64,000 nucleotides of DNA from NCBI RefSeq assembly GCF_001540865.1, contig NC_033631.1, positions 8,079,265-8,143,264 of the forward strand. Reading direction: 5' to 3'. A model generated the notes under the pieces. The model was not told where the DNA came from. It did not search any database and saw only the letters and a list, made by a program, of their open reading frames with translations. Made by a program: the position numbers and the translations under genes. The stretch comes from Ananas comosus (Eukaryota > Streptophyta > Magnoliopsida > Poales > Bromeliaceae). This document shows, in pieces, positions 24,792 to 33,957 of the stretch (position 1 is its first letter; each line of letters starts with the position of its first letter).

Positions 24792-27700
24792 AGAGAGANT
24801 ATATATATATATATATATATATATGTTTTTCAATTTAGCAGCTCTATATTACTAGTTGTAGTTTTGTATGATTACAGGTACAAGTACAGCTATCGCTTCG
24901 TATACAGGAAAAAAATTTTTGTATACTGCAGACAGACCCGCCGTATACATAGAAATTTTCCCTACATAGGAAGCGATAGTTGTACCTGTAAATAAATCAA
25001 GCTACAACCACAAGGTAATGAGCTGCTAAACAAAAACGTATATATATAAAAACTCAAGGGTTCCAGTACATACAAAATGTCTACTATACCACTCGCTCCA
25101 GCGAGTACCCAGACAACAAGCATATATACATAAAAACTCCAAAACTACCTGTGAAAGGTACTCCTCTAGCAATGTAACCAGGGAAGGGATCTAGCTCGCG
25201 ACTTCCTTTCCATGATCAGAAACAGCGTCAGCAGCAGCCGTAGACGAAGGCTCTGCAAAAAGGGGTCAACAACTGGGTGTGAGAACTACTACAAACAGAA
25301 GTAATCCTCAGTGGGTACCGCTACCGACCTGAACGGCTCCCCCACTAAGTCTACAGAAGGTATACAGAAGGATAGTAAAGGAAGCTGGTAACCTCTACAG
25401 CTATATGTCACTATACTATCGCCAACCAACACTAGCTATCTGTAGATATAACAAGATGCAACCTCTAACCCAATCTCACTAGGGACTGAACGCACCCGTC
25501 CCGCCCGTCGAAGCTACACCAACCACAACCATGCTGGGTAGTTGGTGGAGAGCAAGTCCAACCAGGACACTACGACAACAACACAAAAGCACTAAGCCCG
25601 ACTCTAGAGTGGTACTCGTGGACGCTACTAAACCGAGTATGCAAGCGTCTCTGCCGAGCTCAATCAGGCTCTTACCGGCTGTAATCAAAACAAATGGGTC
25701 TAACTGGTCTAACAACCAAAACTCATGTGCCCTCAGCACAATCTGATGTAGATACAGAAATATGGGTCCACCGTCCGCCACAATGGCACCCGACAGTCTG
25801 GAACAGCCTACACACTACTGTAAAAATAAACTCGGCATTCCAGTACGAGCGTAACTCATCCTACACTAATCTGGGCATCCACCATATACAAATAGTGGCG
25901 ATAAAAATGAACCACGGCGCCTAAAGCTATCCGAGTATCAAATGCGCACTCACAGCATGAGAAGCTATCCGAATATCAAATGCGCAATAACAGCGTGGAT
26001 ACAAAGCGAAACAGCTTCAGAAGCTATCTTAGTATCAGATGCGCACTAACAGCATGGATACAAGGCGGACCAGCTTTAGAAACTAAATTTGGTAATTTTC
26101 AAAAAGTGACAGTGTAGAATCTATATATTTTCTCCTAAGTCAATTCCAAGTCCAACATGTAACATTAAACTACTAGCTTAACTCCAAATTCAAATATGTG
26201 GCTCAGTGTCTGACTTGCTAACAGGTAAAGGCAGAGCATCGGGTACCTGCTGGCAAACTTCAGAATCTACCAGTGCCCGAATGAAAATGAGAGCAAATCA
26301 CGATAGACTTTGTCGTGGGATTACTGAGAGCACAGGGTGGTTTTGATGCTATTTGGGTGATAGTGGACAGGCTGACTAAGTCTACTAACTTCCTACCAGT
26401 ACAGACCACCCGGTCCAGGGAGAGACTCGCTCAATTATACTTGTATGAGATTGTCAGATTGCACGGTATGCCTACCTCGATAGTATCGGATCGAGACGCG
26501 AGATTTGTCTCGCATTTCTGGAAGTCTTCAGACGGCCTTGAATACACAGCTACATTTCAGTACAGCATTTCACCACAGACAGATGGTCGGTCAGAGCGGA
26601 CCACTCAGACTCTGGAGGACACGTTGCAAGCATGTGTCCTGGACTTTGGAGGAGGGTGGTATCGACATTTGGGACTGGTTGCTATCAAACGAGCATTCAG
26701 ATGGCTCCGTTTGAGGCGTTGTATGGACGCATGTGTGGATCCCCTTGGCATTGGAGTGATGTGGGTAAGAGGAAGACTCTGGAACATGAGATTCTAATAG
26801 AAGCGGAGGAGAAGGTCAAGGTTGTGCGACAACACATTTTGACAGCCCAGAGTCGACAGAGGAGCTACGCAGATATCAGGAGACAAGACTTAGAGTTTCA
26901 AGTTGGAGATCATGTATTTCTAAAAGTCTCGCCGTCCCGAGGGATACGCAGAATCGGAGTACGTGAAAAGCTAAGTCCACGTTTTGTAGCCCCTTTTGAG
27001 ATATTAGAGCGAGTTGGACCAGTAGCCTATGAGATTGCTCTACCCCCACGACTGGCCGATATTCATGATATTTATTTTACGTCTTGACGTTGAGGAGGTA
27101 CGTGTTCGACCCCTCACACGTGATCGACTTCACTCCACTGGAGCTTGGTGAGGATTTGGGATATGAGGAGTGACCGGTGAGAATTCTTGCTCTGAGGCGA
27201 AAGAATTGTGCAATCGGGTCATCCCTTATGTATAAGTGCAGTGAAGTAATCACGAAGAGCGTGAGGCGACTTGGGAGCCGGAGACGATGATGCAGGAGTC
27301 CTACTCTTACTTGTTTGAGGCTTAGGTTTTAGGTATGCTTTAAGTTTCGATGACGAAACTTTTTGTAGTGGGGGAGGATGTAGTATCCCTGATTTTGGGT
27401 TGCCTGTGGATCTCAGCATCTAAAGCTTGTCCACACATCTGGAGAGTGTCGGGACAAGTCGGAGTCGTTTTGGCTCGAAATGGACGCAAAACAGACTCGA
27501 CGCGAGACGAGAGTGGAGTTCTGATACTGAAATCAGCAAAGTGCAAGATTTCAGTGTTTGTATTGGTACCCTGTGTGCGAGCTTGCGGGTTGCGAGACCG
27601 AGTACCGGTAACCAAATCGGGAACCGGTACTCCAACTCGCTGTTGAGTTGGTAAAGGACATTGTTGTAATTTTTTTTTGTTGGTAGTTATCTATGCCACC

Positions 27701-30700
27701 TACTCTCCCTATGATTATTCACCTGAGAGAGTTTTTTTCATGTTTCTCTCTTTAGTTTTTAATCGGGTGCATGGTGGAGAGCGCGACTCGAGCTCGGGAG
27801 ATTTTCGACGTCGTTTCTGAGGGCCGTTCGAGTGTGCGTGCATTGCGGTTACACCGTTGGAGGCCGGGCGAGCACGTGTTTCCTCCCCTTTTGACTTCTC
27901 GCCGTAGTTAGACTAGCTTTTTGAGGTGGGTTGGAGTTTACCGAAATCGTCGAAATATCTTCTAAGTTTTAGCATTTGTCGACATGTATCATTCGTTTAT
28001 CTTCTTGCTAGTACTCGAATTCATGGATTAGTATTTAAATCTGAATTTGGAGTTAAGCTAGTAGTTTAATTTTACATGTTGGACTTAAAATTGACTTAGG
28101 AGAAAAAGCTACTAGCTTCATTGATCGGGACGCGACAGATAATGTGGTATCAGAGCGATGCAAGTAAAAGTACAGAATGGACCTAGGGATCTTAGAATGG
28201 AAAACCATAAGGATCTAGGTTCATGAGAGGCGATAGTATAGGACGCTTGAGTATAGGTGTCCGTAGAGTATGGATTGTGACGCCTTGGACGTACAAGAGA
28301 AACCCTGTCGGTTAGGCGGTCTGTTGGCTAATCAGATTTTAAACTACGTCAAAAATCTCCCGAGCTCGAGTCTTGCTCTCCACCATGCACCCGATTAAAA
28401 CTAGAGAGAGGGAAATATGAAAAAAACTCTCTCAGGTGGATAATCATAGGGTGAGTAGGTGGCATGGATAATCACCAACAAAAGAAAATTACAACAATGC
28501 TCTTTACTAACTCAACAGTCAGCTGGAGTACCGGTACCCGATTTGGTTACCGGTACTCGGCCTCGCAACCCGCAAGCTCACACACGAGGTACCGGTACTA
28601 ATACTGAAATCCTGCACTTTGCGAATTTCAGCATCAGAACTCTACTCTCGCCTCGCGTCGAATCCGTTTTGCGTCCATTTCACGCCAAAACGACTCTGAC
28701 TTGTCCTGACACTCTCCAGATGTGTCGACAAGCCTCGAATGCTAAAATCCACAGGCAACCCAAAACCAGGGATACTACATCCTCTCTCACTATAAAAAGT
28801 TTCGTTCTCGAAACTTAAAGCATACCTCAAACCTAAGTCTCAAACAAGTAAGGGTAGGACTCCTACATCACCGTCTCTGGCTCCCAGGTCGCCTCACGCT
28901 CTTCGTGATTATTCCACTGCACTTATACATAAGGGATGATCCGATTACACAATTCTTTCGTCTCAGAACAAGAATCCTCACCGGTCACTCGTCATATCCT
29001 AAATCCTTTAATTGCCGGGAAGCATAAGCAATTACTCTACCATGTTGCATCAGCACACAATCCAAACCACTATGCGATGCATCACTGTAAATCACAAATC
29101 CTTCCCCCATCATTGGAAGGGCTAGGATAGGAGCTGACATCAACCGCTGTCTCACTAATCAAAACTCCTCTGACAATCCTCACTCCAAATAAACTTAATT
29201 CCCTTTCTAGTCAATTGAGTGAGAGGTGTGGAAAGTTTCGCAAAGCCTTCCACAAACCGACAGTAATATCCAGCTAGTCCAAGGAAACTCCTTACCTCAG
29301 TCACCGTCGTCGATCTGGACCAATCCCGAATAACATCAATCTTCTTCGGGTCCATTGCTATTCCAACTGCAGAAATCACATGGCCCAAGAAAGAAACCTC
29401 CCGCAGCCAAAACTCGCACTTCTTCAACTTAGCATACAACTTCTTCTCCCTCAGAAGCTGTAACACTATCCTCAAGTGCTCCTCATGCTCAGCATCACTC
29501 CGGGAGTATATCAAAATATTATCAATGAATACAACCACGAATCTATCCAAGTACGACTAAAACACTCTGTTCATCAAATCCATAAAGGCGGCAGGGGCAT
29601 TCGTCAATCCAAAAGGCATCACTGTGAACTCATAATGCTCGTACCGTGTCCGAAAAGCCGTCTTGAAAACATCCTCGGCCCTTACCCTCAACTGGTGGTA
29701 ACCTGACTGGAGATCGATCTTCGAAAAGACACAAGATTCTTGCAGCTGACCAAACAGGTCATCATTACGCGGCAAAGGATATTTGTTCTTGATAGTTACT
29801 TTATACAGCTCCCGATAATCCACACACAACCGAAGTGAACCATTCTTCTATTTCACGAATAACACCGGCGCTCTCCAAGGCGACACACTGGGTCTCACAT
29901 ACCTCTTATCCATCAGATTCTAAAGCTGTGCCTTCGGCTCTCTCAGCTCTGCCGGTGCCATCCGGTAGGGTGCCTTCGAGATTGGCGCAATTTCAGGAAT
30001 TACGTCAATCACAAACTCAATCTCCCTATCCGGCGGCATAGTCGTCAACTCCAAAGGAAAAACATCCGGAAACTCGCAAACTACAGGAATATCCTCGAGT
30101 CCCGGTGCCGCCATAGGCACCTCTACTACAGTCGCCAAGAAAGTGACACATCCTCTACTCATCAACTGTCGAGCCCTCGCCGACGAAATCCAAGTGGCAA
30201 ACAACGTACTCCTGCAGCCCTTGTATGTGAACTCCTCCCGGCCTGTCACGCAGGACGTCACTGTCCTCACTCCATAGTCGATCGTAGCATAGTACCGCGT
30301 NCAATCTCACTCTCCCCTTCTAGGCTCTAGCTCGCCGGTGGTGCTCACCGCTCGGGCTCGGCACCTTAGCCTACGCTCCTCTGGCTTCCCCTCTGAAATT
30401 GTTCCTTCTTTTGTGACTTGAAGGAGTGCCGAGCATAATTCTAACTTGTGCAAGGTAAGCAACATTTTTTAAATTTTCTTTTATATGTTGGTATTTCAAA
30501 TTTTATATATAGTTTTCTTTATTAATATTTTTTTTTGAAGATCAATATGTTTTGCATAATGTGTTTTTGGCACCTCCCAAATTAAAATCCTGGCTTCATC
30601 AGCTCTCTCATGGCCTAACCCTGAAAACATGTAATGAGAAATATTACAAGAAACGAATGAAAATGCTAATATCTTGACGTCCTTCTCATAACAACAATCC

Positions 30701-31741
30701 TAGCCCCACCACAATAAGAAAGCACATTAAAGTCTTCCTAGGGAACTAAAGATTGCAATAGAAACAACATTTTTGTTAAGTAACAATGGAACCAAAAAAA
30801 AAAAAGCATTCCAAAAGAAAATCAAATCTAAAGATAGATACATCAAAATAGTTAGCGAACCAGGATAACTCACGGGCGAGGTTTTCAGAATCCTCGTCGA
30901 GCTTCTTCGTGTTGAAGGACGTGCTGCTAGAAGCAGCCTTGTTCGTACCAGCATTATCTGCAAGCATATAAATCGATGCAAACAAACATAAGCAACTCCA
31001 ACTGCTTCAGCAAAACCTTAAAATCAACCGCAGATAAATAAGGCCTTAAAATAAACATGCTTAATAATGCCAAAATTGATATAATCATAGAGATATCAAA
31101 TGGTTATCCGAAACGTAAATTCATCATCTCTATTCTCTCTCAATGAGATTCTTTCCTGAGTCTCTGAACAAGATCCGTAGATGTTCTAGGATAAAACAAT
31201 ACACAATATCAAGCATATATCCAATAAACATTATATTAAAGCAACGCTCTCACAACTAGTTCTTCAGTATTTATTATTTATACTACGAAGCCATGAAAAA
31301 TTTCTAAAAACCGTAATCTGCGCACAATTTACTAATATCACAAATTAAAATTCGATCTAGATACATAATCCAACGTATATGGTCTGAAAAAGTAAAATAA
31401 ATAAATTCTCTATTTCCGTATGTAATAGGACGTTAGCCATATCGTAATTAAAGTGATTCTCTATTCAAAGTAATCTAAATTCTAAGCATAGGGAACAAAG
31501 AGGGTGCTTGAAAAATAGTGGAAAACCATTCTCTGAAAAAAAAAAAAAAGAAAAAAAAGAAAAGGTAAGAGATGAATCGAATGGAGGGGAAGGACGTACA
31601 CTTCTTGACGGTCTCGATGTCGGCGCCGGAGCGGCGGGCGGCGTTGACGGCCTTCTCGTCTTTCTTGGCGGCGGCCGTCGGCGCCTTCTTGCGGATCACC
31701 ACCGGCTCCCAGTCCTGCGAGATCGGCCCGATCCCCGCCAT
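18792..31741 (-). CDS. MBF1: Multiprotein bridging factor 1 (MBF1a/b type), with giant intron
   Basis: Complete gene of four exons on the minus strand: 31741-31600, 30957-30874, 19105-19023 and 18911-18792. All borders are GT/AG and phases agree (codons Y and H are split); 429 nt, 142 aa, the usual MBF1a/b length. The N-terminal MBF1 domain begins [19 protein letters not shown] and runs through [20 protein letters not shown] and [20 protein letters not shown]. The C-terminal helix-turn-helix reads [37 protein letters not shown], ending [14 protein letters not shown]1 is a small nuclear coactivator that bridges bZIP-type activators and TBP; in plants it takes part in heat and other stress responses. 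Introns 1 and 3 are short (642 and 111 bp) but intron 2 is 11,768 bp and filled with Ty3/gypsy fragments. Splicing across it is inferred from the intact frame. Confidence 0.95.
20822..22624 (-). mobile_element. Ty3/gypsy LTR and 3' internal end, subfamily A, reversed
   Basis: Reading the minus strand, an internal 3' end (22624-22535, ending in a purine-rich tract AGGAGGGGAGG) leads into an LTR starting TGATATACTGAACC at about 22530. It continues to about 20822. The same sequence occurs in + orientation at 23060-24710 and, partly, in - orientation at 24958-26205. At 22625 the reversed piece is abruptly joined to a + strand integrase segment. Confidence 0.75.
22625..23150 (+). pseudogene. Ty3/gypsy integrase C-terminal fragment
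   Basis: The frame at 22696-23037 reads [47 protein letters not shown] and KVQWSHH, typical of the integrase tail and chromodomain-like end of plant Ty3/gypsy (Tekay/Del-like) elements. It is stopped by TAG at 23035-23037, after which the frame continues [21 protein letters not shown] purine tract (AGGAAGGGAGGA) at about 23139 precedes the LTR. It is a dead fragment: no RT or protease is attached. Confidence 0.85.
23151..24905 (+). mobile_element. Ty3/gypsy LTR and flanking sequence, subfamily A, forward
   Basis: Begins TGTGATATACTGAACC just after the polypurine tract of the integrase fragment. It matches 20822-22534 in reverse complement along its length, and its distal part mirrors 24958-26205. 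Contains a (TA)n expansion with an N at 24711-24826. The true 3' end of the LTR cannot be fixed because no primer site follows. Confidence 0.7.
24711..24826. repeat. (TA)n microsatellite with an N
   Basis: Pure TA for about 75 bp, then GTGAGAGAGA, an N at 24799, and more TA. The mirror copy near 25035-25045 has only a few TA units, so the expansion arose in one arm. Confidence 0.95.
24958..26205 (-). mobile_element. Ty3/gypsy LTR piece, subfamily A, reversed (palindrome right arm)
   Basis: Reverse complement of roughly 23725-24905. Matching blocks include AGGAAGCGATAG versus CTATCGCTTC around the centre and CAAGTCCAACATGTAACATT near 26150 versus ATACATGTTGGACTTG near 23755. It ends at about 26205, where a + strand integrase segment begins. 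Confidence 0.8.
26206..27378 (+). pseudogene. Ty3/gypsy integrase fragment with 3' end
   Basis: Carries the integrase core in broken frames: [28 protein letters not shown] (first Asp), [20 protein letters not shown] (second Asp) and [15 protein letters not shown] (Glu), then [10 protein letters not shown] and the tail [38 protein letters not shown]. Several frameshifts and stops (for example after QNLPVPE and at 27085) destroy it. Ends with the tract GTGGGGGAGGA and LTR subfamily B at 27379. Confidence 0.85.
27379..28137 (+). mobile_element. Ty3/gypsy LTR, subfamily B (759 bp)
   Basis: Begins TGTAGTATCCCTGATTTTGG after a polypurine tract and ends GGGACGCGACA. It is preceded by a 3' internal end and followed by a primer-binding site (TGGTATCAGAGC at 28145-28156), so it serves as 3' LTR of one piece and 5' LTR of the next. 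Its mid part is a diverged relative of subfamily A (shared GTTGGAGGC.GGGCGAG and GAGGTGGGTTG words). Confidence 0.8.
28138..28334 (+). mobile_element. Ty3/gypsy primer-binding site and leader fragment
   Basis: TGGTATCAGAGC at 28145-28156 matches the initiator Met tRNA primer site. The leader runs to about 28334, where it meets a reversed LTR piece; no gag frame is present. Confidence 0.7.
28335..28995 (-). mobile_element. Ty3/gypsy LTR subfamily B (partial) and 3' internal end, reversed
   Basis: 28335-28775 is the reverse complement of about the first 440 bp of the LTR at 27379 (it ends GGATACTACATCC, the mirror of GATGTAGTATCC). 28776-28995 is the reversed internal 3' end, matching the segment before 27378 (for example AAGTTTCGTTCTCGAAACTT and CGCCTCACGCTCTTCGTG). 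Confidence 0.75.
28996..30300 (-). pseudogene. Ty3/gypsy protease-RT fragment, inactivated
   Basis: Reading the minus strand from 30300: a protease-RT linker ([42 protein letters not shown]), then RT motifs [70 protein letters not shown], and [17 protein letters not shown] interrupts the frame directly after NRVF, and the catalytic FIDD box reads FIDN, so the second Asp is lost. Further on are [19 protein letters not shown] and the RNase H connection. The piece begins at an N at 30301. It is a decayed Tekay/Del-like element. Confidence 0.88.
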
Positions 31742-31930
31742 TATCGTATCGACACCTCCCTTCCCTTCCCTTCCCTTCCCTTCTTCTTCTAGGGTGGGTT
31801 ACGAAGAATTGAAGAGAAATAGATAGAGATAGAGAGAGATAGAGAGAGTGTGTGTGTGTGTGTGGCGGAAGAAGAAGAAGCGGAGGAGACGATGGTGTCG
31901 GAGAAATGGGAGGGCACCGTCTCTAGAACC
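31742..31930 (-). promoter_or_regulatory. MBF1 5' leader with simple repeats
   Basis: Upstream of the MBF1 ATG lie (CCCTT)n on the + strand at about 31762-31783, GA-rich repeats at 31818-31847 and (GT)n at about 31846-31863. The composition is typical of plant 5' leaders. Confidence 0.5.
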
Positions 31931-31994
31931 TTCGAAGCGATTTATTTATTTGGGATAGATAAATGGCACAACAACAACTCCCTAGCAGGGATAT

Positions 31995-32040
31995 AAAACG
32001 GGCGACTCTGCACCCACCCGGGGCAGAGTCCACCCGTTTT
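31995..32040. promoter_or_regulatory. Short inverted repeat upstream of MBF1
   Basis: AAAACGGGCGACTCTGC and GCAGAGTCCACCCGTTTT form nearly perfect arms around a 10-base loop, about 255 bp upstream of the MBF1 start codon. Function unknown; it could also be the end of an old insertion. Confidence 0.4.
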
Positions 32041-32314
32041 CTCTGCGGCACGATACGGTTGTGAGCCGTGTAGGGCTAGGCGTCTGGCCCCTGGCTAGGA
32101 ACGTTAATTTATACGAATATCCCAAGTTTTATTCAAATTTGAATTCGAATGAAGCGGGTATACCTGATAATAAATGAATATAGTTTTAAATATAGATATT
32201 AAAAATAAAAATTCGGCCAATTTGGAGTCCAATATTGATTTTCGACGAATTTGAATTCCAATATTAATTTTGATTATACCCTATTCGAATATAAATTGAT
32301 TTTACATTATATAA

Positions 32315-32909
32315 TAAGGAAAACTTCAAAAGCACCCTATGTAGTTTCGTAATTTTTCATTTTAATACTCTGTGGTGTTAAAGTGTATCAAGTTAATACC
32401 ATGTGGTTTCACACTTTCTGACTTTAGGACCCTGTGATTTAAAATGTATCAAGTTAGTACTATGTGATTTTATTTTTATATTAAGTTAGGACCATACAGG
32501 GTACTAAAGTGAGAAAGTGTAAAACCACAGAGTACTAACTTGATACACTTTAAACCACAGGGTACTAAAGTAAGAAAATACAAAACCACAAGGTACTAAG
32601 GCTTCGTTAAGGATTGCGAGGAGATTGCGTTACATGCGGTGAGAAAGTACGTGGGAAAAATATCTTGTTTGTTTCCGCATGTAATATTGCGTTCCGCATA
32701 TCGCGATCAGTCGGTTACGATATATTTTCTGCGGTCCCACCGGAAAACTCAAAAGCATATCCCTATATGATTTTTCCTCAACTCCATTTTATCTAATAAC
32801 GTTAGATAGATCTCAATACCAAACTAAGCCTAACTTAATATACTTTAAACCACAGGGTACTAAAATGAGGAGTGAAACCACAAGGTGGTATTTGAAGATT
32901 TTCCTATAT
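32315..32909. mobile_element. CTTCAAAT-type MITE copy A, with nested MITE
   Basis: Left end GGAAAACTTCAAAAGCACCC and right end, reverse-complemented, AGGAAAATCTTCAAATACCA form the inverted ends. Inside, units such as GTGGTTTAAAGTGTATCAAG and ACTAAAGTGAGAAAGT recur in both orientations. A second MITE (32600-32830) is inserted in it. Confidence 0.7.
32600..32830. mobile_element. Tourist-like MITE nested in copy A (231 bp)
   Basis: Starts GGCTTCGTTAAGGATTGC, ends CAATACCAAACTAAGCC, and is flanked by TAA on both sides (32597-32599 and 32831-32833), the 3-bp duplication of PIF/Harbinger MITEs. A reverse-oriented copy lies at 33564-33757. Confidence 0.8.
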
Positions 32910-32918
32910 AATATAAAT

Positions 32919-33273
32919 GGGTAAACTTCAAATACCACCCATGTGGTTTAAATTGTATCACTTTATTATCTTGTGGTTTAAACTCTATTAATTTAGTACG
33001 TTTTATTTTTTTTTTTCGTCAGCCCTTTCGTTAACTTTTTGTTAAATCATATATAAAAACTTCAGATACTCCACCTATAATTTATCAAATATTCACTTTA
33101 GTACCCTTTAGTTTTAACTTTGCCACTAATTTAACAAAAAACTTAATAGAGGAGATAAAAAAAAAGAAAATAAATAAAACCACATGGTACAAAAGTGATA
33201 CACTTTAAACTATAGAGTACTAAAGTGAGAAAATGCGAAATTATAGGGGTGGTATTTGAAATTTTTCCTATAG
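32919..33273. mobile_element. CTTCAAAT-type MITE copy B
   Basis: Begins GGGTAAACTTCAAATACCAC and ends GTGGTATTTGAAATTTTTCC, inverted ends of the family. The central part, CTTTCGTTAACTTTTTGTTA and AAATCATATATAAAAACTTC, recurs in copies at 43487 and 54663. Confidence 0.7.
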
Positions 33274-33366
33274 TATATAATATAAATATTTGATGTTATA
33301 TTTGAATTTATATTTTAAACATTTGGATTTAATATAATATATTTTAAAATATTATAAAAAAAAGAA

Positions 33367-33957
33367 AAAACTTCAAAAAACCCTCCCATGCTTTCGCACT
33401 TTTTTTATTTTAGTACCCTGTGGTTTAAAGTGTATCAAGTTAGTACCTTGTAATTCCGTACTTTTTCACTTTAGTACCCGATGGTTTAAAATGTATCTTA
33501 GTACTCTGTGGTTTTATTTATTTTTGTATCATGTTAGTACCCTGTGGTTTTATTTTTCTCTTTGGCTTAGTTTGGTATTGAGGTGTATCTAACGCTATTA
33601 GATAAAATGGAGTTGAGGAAAAAGCATATAGGGATATGCTTCTGCGTTCTCCGGTGGGACCGCAGAAAATATATCGTAACAGACTCGTTAACAGGGTATT
33701 TGGAAACGTACTTTCTCACCGCACGTAACGCAATCTCCCTGCAACTCTAAACGAAGCATTAATGAAATATTAAACCACAGAGTACTAAAGTGAGAAAGTG
33801 CGAAACCACATGGTATTAACTTAATATATTTTAAACCACAAAGTACTAAAGTGAAAAAGTGTGAAAGCACAGGGTACTAACTTCAAACACTTTAAACCAC
33901 AGGATACTAAAGTGAGAAAAAGTAAAACCACAAAGGGAGTATTTGAAGTTTTTCCTA
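33367..33957. mobile_element. CTTCAAAT-type MITE copy C, with nested MITE
   Basis: Begins AAAAAACTTCAAAAAACCC and ends GTATTTGAAGTTTTTCC, with TACCCTGTGGTTTAAAGTGT inside. Interrupted by the Tourist-like element at 33564-33757. Confidence 0.65.
33564..33757. mobile_element. Tourist-like MITE nested in copy C, reversed
   Basis: Reverse-oriented relative of 32600-32830: GGCTTAGTTTGGTATTGAGG at the left, AACTCTAAACGAAGC at the right, and shared internal words (CGCAGAAAATATATCGTAAC, CTTTCTCACCGCACGTAACG). Confidence 0.75.

Larger units (their letters stand above)
19106..30873 (-). other. Intron 2 of MBF1 (11.8 kb, retrotransposon-filled)
   Basis: Bounded by donor GTGAG at 30873 and acceptor TAG at 19106. 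Outer parts (19106-20820 and 30302-30873) look like original intron, apart from a poly(C) stretch with an N at 19437. The middle 9.5 kb is a mosaic of inverted Ty3/gypsy LTR and internal pieces, none of them with an intact polyprotein. Confidence 0.85.

Noticed and set aside
24618..24995. Open frame with Ile-Tyr repeats
   Set aside because: It is the translation of a (TA)n microsatellite.
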